Part shown: positions 17,601 through 27,586 of the stretch, piece by piece | How the letters are laid out: each line of letters begins with the position of its first letter | Position numbering within the stretch: the stretch's first letter is position 1 | Notes under the pieces: model-generated | Databases searched by the model: none | What the model saw: only the letters and a program-made list of their open reading frames with translations | Told to the model about the DNA's origin: nothing | NCBI GenBank assembly: GCA_028139135.1 | Contig: JAOINB010000014.1 | Span: forward strand, 1-38,252 | DNA length: 38,252 nt | Reading direction: 5' to 3' | Origin: Betaproteobacteria bacterium | GTDB lineage: Bacteria; Pseudomonadota; Gammaproteobacteria; Burkholderiales; Burkholderiaceae_A | Program-made: the position numbers and the translations under genes

Positions 17601-20513
17601 ATTCATACCGCCACCGACATTCATACTGCTAAATAAAAGCATAGAATACCGTGCACCTGGTTCTTCAATGAAAAAATTAGCATTACCCTGCACAGAGACT
17701 TGACGAAAATGGGTTTGATAACTTATTGCGCCAGAGAAATCGAAATTCTCATCCGTACGTACTGATAGGTGTCCATCCCATGTCTTCCCATCAATACGAA
17801 TGCCTTGAGTGGCAGATAGTTCTAAAAAAGTTTGCCCACCGACGCTATGCCGACGATAAAAATTCAATGCTGAGCCATTATTGAAAATATTCAAACCGCC
17901 CTGTGTTTGGATGCTCGATACCGATAGTGTCGTATTCAATTCGTTTTGCCCAACGATGATATTTAATTGTTCGGCAGAACCATAAACGTTACCTAATTCA
18001 AATGTTTTTTCAGCAGTTGTAAAATGAATCTCGATATTGGAAGGATTCGGGTGATAGGCTTTGACTGCAAAAAATTGTTTCTCAGAATCTGCACGATCGT
18101 ATGTACTACCGTCTGCAAATGAAAATAAGGTGTGCTGGTTATCAGATGTTTTATCTGCCGTCCAATAGGTAAATGCAGGAGATACACCTCCCCAACCCGT
18201 TGGCAATGTTGCCCCAGCTGCAGATCGAAGATGCTGCAATTCTGCTAGAGTGGGCAGTTCGAGATACTGATTATTAATCGTAGTGGACCGGTTCGATGTC
18301 GATGTGTCATTTCCATTATTAAATATCTCATCTAGCAATGTATGTGATACCGTATCCATATTGCTATGTTCACCACCTTGCGTATCAACATTCCCATCGC
18401 CCGATATATCAACATAGTAGTAATAGCCAAAATCATCATTTCCTGAAGGTCGATATCCGTTGATAAGATTTACGTTAATATTTCCGACCGACTGGGACGT
18501 GAATTGACCAAGATTAATATTATCTGGCAGCTTTGCTAGTAAATTTAATTTGTTTAACTCTGTAGGCTGACTTGCAAAAGAAATTCTTGATCCATCAGAA
18601 ATTTTGTGAGTTTTTGATTCATTACTATCCAAAGCAAATTTTAACTCTGACCTATCCGTTGATGAGAAAAAAAATACCTCATCATCAAACTGTATCTTTT
18701 CAATCTCTTTTACGGTATCTGTTTCTTGTGTATATAGATTGGTAATGGAATAACTCGTATCAAGATTTTGCTCTATTGTATAATCTTGTCTTTTCCCATC
18801 ATAAACCGCTGTGTCATACCCTCTTCCACCAACAAGGATATTACTTCCTGCATTCCCTTTTAAAACATTATCTAAATCATTGCCGATAATTACATCATCA
18901 CTCTGTCCACCAATTGCATTTTCAATATAACTACTATAAGCAATGGCAACATTATCTTCTCCTGTATACAGGGCTCTTGCCTCCTTTGCTCCGCTATTTA
19001 ATACTTCAATAAACTGCTCTATGGTTTGTTTGTCACCATAGCCTTTATCTACATAATGTTGAACCTGCTCATCCTCACTCCAGATACCTATGGATTGAAA
19101 TGAACCAGGCTGCAAATTGATATGTACTTCTTGCGTTTGATTCGAAGCATCAAGAGTATCCATGCCACCACTATCGTAAATGGTCTCAAGAGTTTGTACA
19201 CGATCAGCCCACTGATAGACCGTATCTCCTACATTGGATGTTGTACTTCTTCCATAGAGTGCCTCCATTGCCTGGATGTCATAGCGCATAGGAGTCGATG
19301 CATAAATTTCCCGGGCTTCTAACTTTCCATCTTTTTCAACCAACACAGTATTGCGATCGTTCATTTCATAAGACATCACAGAATTTCGAATCGTATCTTC
19401 ACTTTTATCTAGCTCTTTTCCTAGATAGGACCCTCCTTCATCTTGATGCGTGTGACTGAGTCCAAGAGCATGACCGATTTCATGTAAGGCTGTATAGTAT
19501 CCAAAACTTCCTACGGTAAAATCTTCACTGGGAAACTGCTCATAATTATAAAAGATATCCCCATGACCAGCAGTTGTTCCTGGCTGATAACTAAAGGCAA
19601 CAGCTCCTTCGGTATTGAAAGAGTCTGTAAATGCAGATCGAATCGCTCCTACCTCTCCGTCTACTTCTTCAACTTTTTGTAAAGACAATCCTGCTACACT
19701 ATTCCAACTCCTAAATGCTTGATCTAGGCTTTCTTCTATATCCCCAATAGTAGATACAAAAGATGGTGCCTCTTCATACGCAAACCCTACGCTTGGATCT
19801 TGATAAAAAGAATAGGTAAGCTTTTCTCCTTCTGCCAAATTCCATTTGGAACCAATAAGAAGTGCATCTACTGGATCGATTGCAACCGCACCTTTTCCAT
19901 ACTCTGTTACTTTTGGTATAGTTCCTACTGATACACCCTCTAGTTTTTTCAGACTTCGTGAGGATTGACACATCGGGCATTGGCTTGGGTCATGATGCTC
20001 TTTAATCAGGTAGTTTAGATTTACTTCAATTGCAGCAAGTGCTTCTGCTTGAATCTCTGGATAGTCTTGATTACCAACTACTTCGAAAAATCTTCTTTGA
20101 TGCTGCCCACTTACTTTTGCAAAATTCTCAAGTACTGGGTTTTCTCTTGATAAAACCTTTTGTCCTAGATAAGCAGACATCGCATCTTCTAAATCCTTAA
20201 TCTCCCTTTTTAAATTCTCTGCTTCAGAAGAAGATGCTGTTGTAAGTGTGTTGAGCTTTGCCTGAATCTTTGTAAGATAATCTCCTACCGTTTGTAACTC
20301 ATCATCTGTAATCTGAACAATTGCTAAAGATTCGGATATCTCATCTACGGTGTCTCGTAATAAAAGCGTGTGACGAACACTGTCGGTAGCAGTAATCTCT
20401 AAAGGATTGCGATACGTATTGATTTGGACAGCATCGGGCCGGGCCAAAGCCGTAACAGGCTGAAGCCGTGTTGAAAGATATTCCACCGCCCCTACTGCAG
20501 AAATACCAGACAC
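14643..20513 (-). CDS. giant M10-type (serralysin-like) secreted metalloprotease with RTX-like and beta-repeat regions
   Basis: A 1956-residue product. The start is a GTG at 20513 preceded by GAGGA 6 bases upstream. N-terminal helices with heptads occupy about 55-115, and CPMC lies at 179-182. Residues 225-390 are a metzincin domain: HEIGHALGLSH at 344-354 supplies three zinc His and the Glu, and SVMSYEM at 378-384 is the Met-turn. Short RTX-like GGQSDD/GGRGYD repeats lie at about 535-566. A DUF1566-like segment (PTLAELQHLRSAAG, TYWTADKT) is at about 760-830. A long beta-repeat region follows, with recurring units such as AISTKTFTLVG, GISTKTFQLSA and AIQTQSFSFSG. Near 1720-1830 is an Ig-like/SwmB-type domain, then a helical tail. 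There is no signal peptide, so type I secretion is likely, but no such exporter is in the window. Confidence 0.85.
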   Translation of the reverse strand: MSGISAVGAVEYLSTRLQPVTALARPDAVQINTYRNPLEITATDSVRHTLLLRDTVDEISESLAIVQITDDELQTVGDYLTKIQAKLNTLTTASSSEAENLKREIKDLEDAMSAYLGQKVLSRENPVLENFAKVSGQHQRRFFEVVGNQDYPEIQAEALAAIEVNLNYLIKEHHDPSQCPMCQSSRSLKKLEGVSVGTIPKVTEYGKGAVAIDPVDALLIGSKWNLAEGEKLTYSFYQDPSVGFAYEEAPSFVSTIGDIEESLDQAFRSWNSVAGLSLQKVEEVDGEVGAIRSAFTDSFNTEGAVAFSYQPGTTAGHGDIFYNYEQFPSEDFTVGSFGYYTALHEIGHALGLSHTHQDEGGSYLGKELDKSEDTIRNSVMSYEMNDRNTVLVEKDGKLEAREIYASTPMRYDIQAMEALYGRSTTSNVGDTVYQWADRVQTLETIYDSGGMDTLDASNQTQEVHINLQPGSFQSIGIWSEDEQVQHYVDKGYGDKQTIEQFIEVLNSGAKEARALYTGEDNVAIAYSSYIENAIGGQSDDVIIGNDLDNVLKGNAGSNILVGGRGYDTAVYDGKRQDYTIEQNLDTSYSITNLYTQETDTVKEIEKIQFDDEVFFFSSTDRSELKFALDSNESKTHKISDGSRISFASQPTELNKLNLLAKLPDNINLGQFTSQSVGNINVNLINGYRPSGNDDFGYYYYVDISGDGNVDTQGGEHSNMDTVSHTLLDEIFNNGNDTSTSNRSTTINNQYLELPTLAELQHLRSAAGATLPTGWGGVSPAFTYWTADKTSDNQHTLFSFADGSTYDRADSEKQFFAVKAYHPNPSNIEIHFTTAEKTFELGNVYGSAEQLNIIVGQNELNTTLSVSSIQTQGGLNIFNNGSALNFYRRHSVGGQTFLELSATQGIRIDGKTWDGHLSVRTDENFDFSGAISYQTHFRQVSVQGNANFFIEEPGARYSMLLFSSMNVGGGMNITSDHLPNIIVSSFNSAHHIVGGIQGPTNNTVGEDLEIHLARLTSLNFQGPEQFMTAHSSNNIAETGVGGKFSVSAGLVESYRNDRWGGSPIIIANVSSSGNMTLNFTRSTDSTASASSTNAINSIKLDNLYTDSEFFYTTDNVSFQTNITTLTAKESVNFHLTNAGEVTASAISTKTFTLVGDTIKKGVNIRNLSAENVNIAGKLGHVYFSAISTTNDLNMALSGSGINSIGDAYSSPVGARIFDIGGDMSVTSTDRALWFQASSLDVKGSFTFDDDGGQTVFTLAQWSFSADYAYPRSDLFGRTDSYVSGDMTIESTGMRTIIMNRNHLNSGEFVFNSTAPTLGIGGDLFVSADFTSNPASNPNQIQNISAGGSATFHFDSPAYNSYLTAIETKTLTYFETNSRGYNTGATRFQDMIAQDVVDITLRDKEIFLASGISTKTFQLSANNTHTIEMEGLSAQSISLNLSNNNIDHSLSAYDTNLNLSAIQTQSFSFSGNLAGRVPVSARINDLTLFQSGWTVAMGLSAPNGSASASTMNLTMSFSGGGTFSGTTFSDQITATSTMYGGTTTTTFDLGNDNERDILHYKVGSTREYVIVENFSSDITSTANSDILRIEGYEPSTSSGQVQHGTAVGVSTAANLIGGVLGVSVDATLVSAMNIGDSSQHFSTAIYTYNSDTYVLGLSDGDEIFEPGEAIIRLKNAQVPNYYISAIGTGVAVHPTMPESLNMLSKEESLDAGVNHFEITFNQTVTKGSGLITISDAKGNLLESINVATSNNVIINGQSVEIHFTNPLEFDASYKINVVEGAFVNGKNEKSVGISDHKLTTFRGNGEPGRIYKPIVLTNAKLNVAAFPSLANFNIPQSILNNVLAVLEGREAEPHGLIGEDLNSPEALLNLINALQAAIDEVDAQRAALGSVAGTLDERMQVVAASQSGDTGAESADSPVVAATLLELIKAQIQSLINEQLSILSNISEPVAMELLNND

Positions 20514-20726
20514 TACCTATCCTCAAGAAAATTTCTTCAATTAATAATCGGTAGAACTAGTGTTTTGCTTTATCGTAAGTGCAAAAATACAACGCACTTT
20601 TTAATCACGAATGATTATGGATTAGGAAAGTTTATTATCTTACAATATAGTTCAGGTTAATGTTTGCTGTATGATCCCTGCAGTGTTTTGGATTCATAAG
20701 CTAAAATTACTGATTGAATTCATAAA
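20514..20726. promoter_or_regulatory. divergent promoter region
   Basis: 213 bases between the giant protease (minus) and the sulfotransferase-like gene (plus). It must carry both promoters. Only the GAGGA ribosome binding site of the protease (about 20520-20525) can be pointed out with confidence. Confidence 0.4.
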
Positions 20727-21893
20727 ATGAAGCTGAAATTTCCAAAAAATCGAACTGTCAGTCTGGCAACAGACGAAAATCTATACCAAAAAGAGCCAGA
20801 TATCACGCTAACATATCATCAACTCTTTTATGAAATGGAAAATGTAACATGTAATCAGGGAATTGTGACTAGAGCCGTCACGGATGTACTTAAAAAATGT
20901 CCACCATATCCAATTACAATTCAAGGTGGTGCAAATTATTGCACAGTGAATTGCCATACCGATTTCGACACTGTAAAGATAAAATGGCTAAGTGGGGAAC
21001 ATTTCGATCGAAGAGAGTTTACTAATGTTTTAGATCAGAGAATGTTTCACCCACTTTCCCACGCAATACTAGTAGACCGATTATCGAAAAGCATAGAATC
21101 GACATTTGGCTTTTCATCAATCATGCATATCGCAATGAAAAAATCTGGCGGGACACTACTGACACGAATAATGGAATCGCTCTTTGCGCAAAAAGGTTGG
21201 CTGTCTCACGCTACAGTACCAGCTTTCGGAGATCGACATATGGAAATCTGTTTAAACCAAATACTCCTCGGATTGTTATTTCATCCTCTTTTAAGACCAG
21301 TATTTTTCAAGCAAACGCACGTTGGCTATTCGAAGTACAGTGCCGATATATTCAGAAAAATTAACGGTTTGCCAATTTTATTTTCTTTGCGAAATGTATA
21401 TGATCAGGCATATAGTCAGTATATGATGATGCTCAAAGACAGAGAAATTAGGAACGCAAATGACTCAAGAAAAAGTGATTCGCTTTATTTACTACCAAGT
21501 GTTCCTGATTGGTTGGATGAAAAAGATTTTCTAGATTACGTGATAAAATTTGATGTTCCTGAATTTTGTAGAATGACTGCTAGTTGGCTAAACTATTTTA
21601 ATTCTTCAGATAGCCGTTTGTATATTATCGAATTTGAAAAATTCGTCGAGGACAAGCAAGGTACTATCAAAAATATTGTGGAAACATTTAATCTCCCATT
21701 TTCAATCAATCAAATCGAAAAAGCGATAGATTTTATTGAAGGTGGAAAGACAACAAGACTTGTTGTAGGAAAAAAAGGCTACGGTAGAGAACAACTTTCT
21801 AAGCAACAAAAAGGAGATATATCGGAAATCATAAAAATGACCAGATTGGACGAGTTAGCTAAAAAACACGATCTATCAATAACCGACCTTTAA
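20727..21893 (+). CDS. sulfotransferase family protein
   Basis: A 388-residue product. KKSGGTLLTR at 138-147 is a P-loop-like 5'-phosphosulfate-binding motif (compare PKSGTTWL). LRNVYDQAYS at 221-230 gives Arg222 and Ser230, eight residues apart, as in the 3'-phosphate-binding RxxxDxxxS motif of PAPS-dependent sulfotransferases. RLYIIEFEKFVEDKQGTIKNI further on is the usual late strand/helix, where the Glu and Asp follow the nucleotide site. The first 120 residues are an extra domain of unknown type. The family transfers sulfate from PAPS to hydroxyls of sugars, lipids or tyrosines. It is 172 bases upstream of the methyltransferase at 22066 on the same strand, likely co-transcribed. Confidence 0.75.
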   Translation: MKLKFPKNRTVSLATDENLYQKEPDITLTYHQLFYEMENVTCNQGIVTRAVTDVLKKCPPYPITIQGGANYCTVNCHTDFDTVKIKWLSGEHFDRREFTNVLDQRMFHPLSHAILVDRLSKSIESTFGFSSIMHIAMKKSGGTLLTRIMESLFAQKGWLSHATVPAFGDRHMEICLNQILLGLLFHPLLRPVFFKQTHVGYSKYSADIFRKINGLPILFSLRNVYDQAYSQYMMMLKDREIRNANDSRKSDSLYLLPSVPDWLDEKDFLDYVIKFDVPEFCRMTASWLNYFNSSDSRLYIIEFEKFVEDKQGTIKNIVETFNLPFSINQIEKAIDFIEGGKTTRLVVGKKGYGREQLSKQQKGDISEIIKMTRLDELAKKHDLSITDL

Positions 21894-22065
21894 TAGAATA
21901 ACTCTTTCGGTAATTAAGATACAGAGAAAAAAAATTGGCATTTAATCAGAACGATGTCGATTGTGGTATTCTAGCATCACAAGTCTTACCAGTATCGATG
22001 CGAAAAATACTTAAACACCCAATCAAAACATTACTTAGATAAACAACCGTATAGGTAGCAAAAAA

Positions 22066-23463
22066 ATGCATAGTAAAAAAGTTTGCATAATTTACAACGA
22101 TAAACAATTCGGGATAAACATAGAAAAATTCAGTAATGCCTTACTTAATTGGCTTCGAAATGAACTTGGAATTCTTGAATCAACAAACTTACAAACGGAA
22201 ATATTGTGGCTCACAGAGGGATGCGACGAAAATTCGACAGAGAAAAAACAGGGTAATGAATTTAACAATACCTTCGTACGCACAGATAAACTGTTAAATG
22301 TAATGGATGAAAGTTTTGACGAATATTTACCAAAACCACCAGAAAAGTTTGATATAACCATACTACTTTCCCTTTCAAGCACTGAGGACCTCAGATACCG
22401 TTACGTTTTTGCAAGCCTATTTTCAAAAACTGCCCCATACATTTATATATACGGAAATGCTAATTTGTATCAGTATGACCAGACCTTTAATCAAATTATT
22501 CCTGCTTTTGATAGAAAAGAGACGCGAATCTATACGTTCAGCAAAGATAAGGCTTTTAAATATATGGATCGAGTGCATAGGCATTGTATTGGAGAAATAA
22601 TTAAATTGGGTAATGTGGAAGAATCCTTTTCCGAAAAAGCAAAAAGACTTCCCGACAAATTAATTTACAAAGAGGCACAACTTACTAGTGACCTCTTACA
22701 ACACACACCAGAATGGCAACAAGAGCAATATGGATATTCTTTTAGTATTTTTCGATTTATGGATAAAAGAATCGTATATAGTCCCGATTATTACAATTCT
22801 ATAGCCTGGTACATTGATGAGGTTTTAAAATCTGCACGAATAGAGCAGCCAAGAATTTTAGATGTTGGATGTGGAAGCGGTTTTTTGACATGTTATTTGA
22901 AAGGAAAAATTCCACATGGTGATATTTATGGAGTTGATGCATCAGAGCCTAGGGTAAGATCCTCCAAAAGACATAGTTATTTGCGCGATATTAATGTTAC
23001 ATATGATATAGGTAGTATGTCAAAGTTAAATTTTCCCGATAACTATTTTGATCTTGTATGCACAACTGCTGCGTTGGAGCAGGCTGGAAGTGAACTTAAT
23101 TCTGCTCTAAAAGAACTTTCCCGAGTTTCAAAAAGATTTTTAATTTTATTAGAACCAACAACTGAATATTTTGGGACGTTCCCAGGTATGTGGCATATCA
23201 ATAGAGCAGGTTGGGCGAATACGTATTATCAATCATTAACACAACTTAAATTTTCGTGGCATGTTAGACCCCCACTGTTAACCCAATATTACAACCCCAA
23301 CGCATTATTTGTCATCGATAAAAAAACCAACAAACATCTACCACTGGAATATCCCCATTTGTTTTCTGATAGTATCAAAAAATGGCCAGGAGGCATTATT
23401 GAAAAAAAATATGAGGAAACGTTTCCAGACAAAAGTGATGACCTACAAAATAGTTCAAAATGA
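22066..23463 (+). CDS. two-domain SAM methyltransferase
   Basis: A 465-residue product. The N-terminal 200 residues are unrecognised but contain Rossmann-like strands (FDITILLSLSS, YIYIYGNANLY), possibly a glycosyltransferase-type or nucleotide-binding module. The C-terminal half is a class I methyltransferase: RILDVGCGSGF at 263-273 is motif I, YGVDASEPRV holds the acid for the SAM ribose, and FPDNYFDLVCTTAALEQ is the motif II/III region, followed by KRFLILLEP. Substrates cannot be read; the sulfotransferase-like gene next to it suggests modification of a glycan or secreted product. Its stop lies 58 bases before repeat R1. Confidence 0.72.
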   Translation: MHSKKVCIIYNDKQFGINIEKFSNALLNWLRNELGILESTNLQTEILWLTEGCDENSTEKKQGNEFNNTFVRTDKLLNVMDESFDEYLPKPPEKFDITILLSLSSTEDLRYRYVFASLFSKTAPYIYIYGNANLYQYDQTFNQIIPAFDRKETRIYTFSKDKAFKYMDRVHRHCIGEIIKLGNVEESFSEKAKRLPDKLIYKEAQLTSDLLQHTPEWQQEQYGYSFSIFRFMDKRIVYSPDYYNSIAWYIDEVLKSARIEQPRILDVGCGSGFLTCYLKGKIPHGDIYGVDASEPRVRSSKRHSYLRDINVTYDIGSMSKLNFPDNYFDLVCTTAALEQAGSELNSALKELSRVSKRFLILLEPTTEYFGTFPGMWHINRAGWANTYYQSLTQLKFSWHVRPPLLTQYYNPNALFVIDKKTNKHLPLEYPHLFSDSIKKWPGGIIEKKYEETFPDKSDDLQNSSK

Positions 23464-23521
23464 AATTAGAGGAATTTTAAAGCTATTAACTTTTCAATTG
23501 GATAATAAGAAATTTTTGGAC

Positions 23522-23618
23522 TGCCGGAGATATCGAGATCCTAGGTAAGCGGTTTACTCACTATTTCTATTTAGGGTTCTGAATCACTTTTTCAGCGTTA
23601 CCGATACTGTTACTCACA
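23522..23618 (+). repeat. tRNA-Ser-derived att-like repeat R1
   Basis: Aligns without gaps to the best copy (R8) over the tRNA-derived core: TGCCGGAGATATCGAG, with a reduced match to the tRNA 3' end, then TTTACTCA and CTATTTAGGGTTCTGAATCA followed by CTTTTTC. The arm has GTTACCGATACT then GTTACTCACA, two copies of the direct repeat 12 bases apart. Core substitutions suggest an old, decayed copy. It lies between the plus-strand methyltransferase and the minus-strand oxoprolinase. Confidence 0.85.
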
Positions 23619-23777
23619 TTAATCTACTAACTATCGAGCAATATACAGTGAATTTAAGGTTCCACTACAACTACATTTTTCTGATGATTCAGCAAAGTTT
23701 TTTTATTTAGCTGCCAAATCCACCGGACCAGTTTCAAACTTTTCTTTATGGTGAGTGATCACCCTTGAAGTCAAATT

Positions 23778-26700
23778 TCAGTTAATTTTCTTTGATGGAT
23801 TTCCAAACCCTCCACCACCAGGTGTATTTATTTTTACAGTATCTCCCTTGTCTACATCAAACTCACAACCTGACTCAAGAATAATTTCAGTTTTATTAGC
23901 ATTTATTAGTATATTTTCCCCTCGCACACCAGAGGAGCCTCCATTGAGGCCATGAGGAGATATCGTTCTACAATTGGAAAGAATTGATACCACCATCGGT
24001 TCAAGAAATGTAATTTCTCTTGTTACTCCATTTCCCCCATTGTATTTTCCTTTTCCACCAGAATCCGTTCTGATGCTAAATTTTTGCAGCATTACTGGAA
24101 AATTTGCCTCAAGGGTCTCAGGATCGGTAATACGAGAATTGGTCATATGGGACTGAGTAGCATCTGAACCATTAAAAGTTGGTCCTGCCCCTGTACCACC
24201 ACAAATAGTTTCGTAATACTGAATCTTTTCGTTACCAAAAGAAAAATTATTCATCGTTCCCTGCGAACCCGCCTGCAATCCCAGTGCCCCCAGTAAACAA
24301 TCGACTATTTTTTGTGAAGTTTCAACATTGCCAGCAACAACTGCAGCAGGGTAGCATGGGTTTAGAAGATTTTTTCTAGGGATCTTGATTTCAACAGGAA
24401 AAAGGCAACCCTCGTTTAATGGTATATCCTTATCTTCTATTAAACAGCGAAGTACATACAAAACACATGCTTTGGTGATGGACCCAGGAGCATTAAAATT
24501 AGATTCATGTTGGGAATCCGTTTCATTAAAGTCAACAATTAATTTTTTATTCACAATATCGTTTTTTATCAAAACAGCAATACAAATTCCATTATCAAGT
24601 TGGATACGAAAAGAACCATCATTAATATTTTCAATTGAACGCTGAATAAAATTTTTTCCTTGATTTAGTAACTCATTACAAAGTATTTTGTTTTCTTCTA
24701 TTCCGTGATGTCTAATCAATGATACCAACTCTTCAACACCTTTCTGATTGGCAGCAATTTGTGCTTTTATGTCAAATATATTTTGGTTTTCATTTCTGGG
24801 AACGTATAAGGAGTCAGCAAACAAATCCAGAAGTTGAGTTTCTAAAAATTCACCATCCCGAACTATTGTCATATCATTAATAAGAACACCCTCTTCTTCA
24901 ATGAAAGAACTATTTGCTGGCATAGAACCTGGAGTCTTTCCTCCTATATCTGCATGATGGCCTCGAGAGGCAACTAAGTAGGCAATTTCGGAATCAATGC
25001 CGAAAAAAATAGGAGTAATACATGTTATGTCAGGCAAATGAGTACCCCCATTAAATGGATTATTAGTCAAATAAACCTCTCCTGATTTGACTGACCGGCT
25101 TTTTAATAGATTTTTGACTGCGTCACTCATTGAACCCAGATGAACAGGAATATGAGGAGCATTGGCTAATAAGTTACCAGAAATGTCAAATATTGCACAA
25201 GAAAAATCGTTTCTCTCTTTAATGTTCACCGAGGCTGCAGTTTTTTTTAGCACCATACCCATCTGTTCGGCTATAGCCATTAAACGATTTCCAAATAGCG
25301 TAGTCTCAAGAAGCTTATTCGCACTCTCATTCCTTTTTTGAGACTTTTTTTTAGTCGCTGTTCTTTTTAGTATTAAAGTCCCTGTTGCATTTTTAAAAAT
25401 CTCCCAACCGGTTTTTAGAACAACTGTTGTGTGTTCTCCTATAACAATAACAGGACCCTTAATTAAAGACTCATCTACAATATTCTCGATTTTAATTAAG
25501 GGTATTTCCTTCCATGTATCTTTCTCAAAAACTTTTTGAAAATCGTTAGCTTTTGAAACTAAACTGTCAATCGTTTTTGATTGAGGAAATGAATCTATCT
25601 TCTCTCCTCTATATATCATCTCTATTAAAATTGAGCTTATCACTACTTCTTTAGAAGATTCAGTAAAGCCAAATTGATTTTGAAACTTTTTTTGGAATTC
25701 CTTTTTCATTTCATTCCACGATGCAAACTTAACCATAGTAGGCTCAGAGGTGCCTAAATATTTTAGGTTTACTAGTTTTTTTATCGATAAATTGTTTTGA
25801 TCAAATACTTTTGCATTCATTTCATTTCTAAGTTTTTTTTCAAGAGAATTAAATTTTTTTAATAAATGCTCTAGTTCATTTATTGCGAAAACTTTTTCAA
25901 TAGATTCCTCTAAAACTTTTTTTTCGTTTGCAAGACCGATACCAATAGCTGATAGCACGCTGGCATTGCCGTCAATGAGTATTTCTTTGATTCCTAACAG
26001 ATCAGCCACATCACAACAATGTTGGCCAGCTGCGCCACCGTAACAAGACAAACTGTAAGAGCGAACATCATGACCTTTATCGATAGATATTTTTTTTATG
26101 GCATTTGCCATTTTTTCGTTAGCAATCTTAATAAAGCCTTCAGCAACCTGGTAAATATTCATCTTTTTCAGTTGCGAACTATTTCTTTCTTCAATAAGTT
26201 TTTCAAACTCTGTACTAACTATTTTCTGGTCTAGCATTTGATTATTATCTTTTCCAAAACACTTAGGAAAACAGTCAGGATTCAAATACCCCAAAAGAAG
26301 ATTGCAATCAGTGATTGTTAGCGGACCACCTCTTTTATAACAAGCAGGACCAGGATCCGATCCTGCTGAAACAGGCCCTGCTTTTAATTGAACCCCATCG
26401 AAATTAACGACCGAACCACCTCCAGCAGCAATAGTATGGACATCAACCATTGGCGCCACAATTGCAATCCCCTTAATTTCTGTTTTTGAGCGATATTCAA
26501 TATTACCTGAGCAGTGTGCAACATCTGTTGAAGTACCACCCATATCAAAGCAAATTATTTTTTTTCGCCCAAATTGTCTCGAGGTTTCGATTGCTCCAAC
26601 AACGCCACCAGCAGGTCCCGAAAGAATCAAATTTTTACCCTTTAATTTTGAAGCTTCAACAAGTCCTCCGTTAGATTGCATTATCTTGAGAGGGATATCA

Positions 26701-27410
26701 CCAGTGAACTCTTTTAATTTTTCAACATATTTATATATAGTTGGCGTGAGGTATGCATCGACAACAGTGGTGCTACACCTATCAACAAAACCAATTAGTC
26801 GACTTACCTCATGTGAGGTAGAAATGTGATCGAATGCATAATTAAGGGCTACTTCCTTAGCCATAATTTCATGAGAAGGGTTTTTGTAGCTATTCATAAA
26901 TACAATAGCAACAGACTTAATTCCACTTAACTCAATCTGTGTAAGTTCGTTATCAAGCTCATTAGTATCAAGTTGGGTAATTGGAGAACCAATACTGTTC
27001 ATTCGTTCATTTATACCGTGACAACTGCTATATAGTAAGGGTCTATCTTCGTTGGAAAGACTGAAAAGTGAGGAACGTGTTTGATGACTTATACGTAATA
27101 TATCTTCAAAACCTTTTGTAACTAAAAGAGCAGTTTTTGAACCTGTTCTCTCAAGCAATGCATTCGTGCCGAGTGTGGTTCCAACCCTAATCTCTTCAAT
27201 AATTTTGGAAGATAAAAGCTCATTTGATGCTAGTCCCACCAATTTTCTTATCGTTTCAAAAACAGGAGAAATACTATAGTAATCATTTCCCGATAAGACT
27301 TTACTTGTTTTAATATTACCAAATAAGTCGTGCCCGATTATATCTGTGAATGTCCCTCCTCTATCAATCGAGAATCGCCATTTGTTTTGGATTTTAGTTT
27401 CTGGTGCCAT
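23778..27410 (-). CDS. fused hydantoinase A/B protein, 5-oxoprolinase type
   Basis: A 1210-residue product with both halves in one chain, the length of eukaryotic-type OPLAH and its bacterial fusions. HyuA half: [15 protein letters not shown] at the N-terminus, [23 protein letters not shown] and [11 protein letters not shown] (ATPase-type nucleotide loops), then [14 protein letters not shown]. HyuB half from about residue 690: [41 protein letters not shown] and [11 protein letters not shown]. The family opens 5-oxo-L-proline or hydantoin rings with ATP in the cytoplasm; 5-oxoprolinase closes the gamma-glutamyl cycle and recycles glutathione-derived oxoproline. The exact substrate is not proven by sequence. 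It is the sole gene between repeats R1 and R2. Confidence 0.88.
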   Translation of the reverse strand: MAPETKIQNKWRFSIDRGGTFTDIIGHDLFGNIKTSKVLSGNDYYSISPVFETIRKLVGLASNELLSSKIIEEIRVGTTLGTNALLERTGSKTALLVTKGFEDILRISHQTRSSLFSLSNEDRPLLYSSCHGINERMNSIGSPITQLDTNELDNELTQIELSGIKSVAIVFMNSYKNPSHEIMAKEVALNYAFDHISTSHEVSRLIGFVDRCSTTVVDAYLTPTIYKYVEKLKEFTGDIPLKIMQSNGGLVEASKLKGKNLILSGPAGGVVGAIETSRQFGRKKIICFDMGGTSTDVAHCSGNIEYRSKTEIKGIAIVAPMVDVHTIAAGGGSVVNFDGVQLKAGPVSAGSDPGPACYKRGGPLTITDCNLLLGYLNPDCFPKCFGKDNNQMLDQKIVSTEFEKLIEERNSSQLKKMNIYQVAEGFIKIANEKMANAIKKISIDKGHDVRSYSLSCYGGAAGQHCCDVADLLGIKEILIDGNASVLSAIGIGLANEKKVLEESIEKVFAINELEHLLKKFNSLEKKLRNEMNAKVFDQNNLSIKKLVNLKYLGTSEPTMVKFASWNEMKKEFQKKFQNQFGFTESSKEVVISSILIEMIYRGEKIDSFPQSKTIDSLVSKANDFQKVFEKDTWKEIPLIKIENIVDESLIKGPVIVIGEHTTVVLKTGWEIFKNATGTLILKRTATKKKSQKRNESANKLLETTLFGNRLMAIAEQMGMVLKKTAASVNIKERNDFSCAIFDISGNLLANAPHIPVHLGSMSDAVKNLLKSRSVKSGEVYLTNNPFNGGTHLPDITCITPIFFGIDSEIAYLVASRGHHADIGGKTPGSMPANSSFIEEEGVLINDMTIVRDGEFLETQLLDLFADSLYVPRNENQNIFDIKAQIAANQKGVEELVSLIRHHGIEENKILCNELLNQGKNFIQRSIENINDGSFRIQLDNGICIAVLIKNDIVNKKLIVDFNETDSQHESNFNAPGSITKACVLYVLRCLIEDKDIPLNEGCLFPVEIKIPRKNLLNPCYPAAVVAGNVETSQKIVDCLLGALGLQAGSQGTMNNFSFGNEKIQYYETICGGTGAGPTFNGSDATQSHMTNSRITDPETLEANFPVMLQKFSIRTDSGGKGKYNGGNGVTREITFLEPMVVSILSNCRTISPHGLNGGSSGVRGENILINANKTEIILESGCEFDVDKGDTVKINTPGGGGFGNPSKKIN

Positions 27411-27500
27411 TTTTCTCTACTTCGTCAAATTTATTCAAACCCTTTTGTAGTAAAAGTAGGATGACTAGATTTTAACCTGGAAAATTAGTAAGTTTCGAAC

Positions 27501-27586
27501 CAGCGGAAAATATGGGATTCTAACTGGGTACTTTACTCATTGATTCTATTTACGATTCTAAATCACTTTTTTCCCATTACTTACAC
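27501..27586 (+). repeat. tRNA-Ser-derived att-like repeat R2
   Basis: CAGCGGAAAATATGGGATTC aligns ungapped with the tRNA-Ser 3' core, then ACTTTACTCATTGATTC and TATTTACGATTCTAAATCA with CTTTTTTC. One arm unit, ATTACTTACA, is present; the second is lost or overlapped by the next gene. Its right end abuts the stop codon of the protease gene at 27587. Confidence 0.88.

Noticed and set aside
21471-21485. AAAAAGTGATTCG as an inverted copy of the repeat
   Set aside because: Only a 13-base match to the T-run/GAATCAC part, inside the sulfotransferase coding sequence, with no core or arm similarity around it.
23750-23763. GGTGA-GTGA-TCACC as the oxoprolinase terminator
   Set aside because: The stem is only 5 bp, no T-run follows on the minus strand, and repeat R1 lies just beyond; too weak to call.
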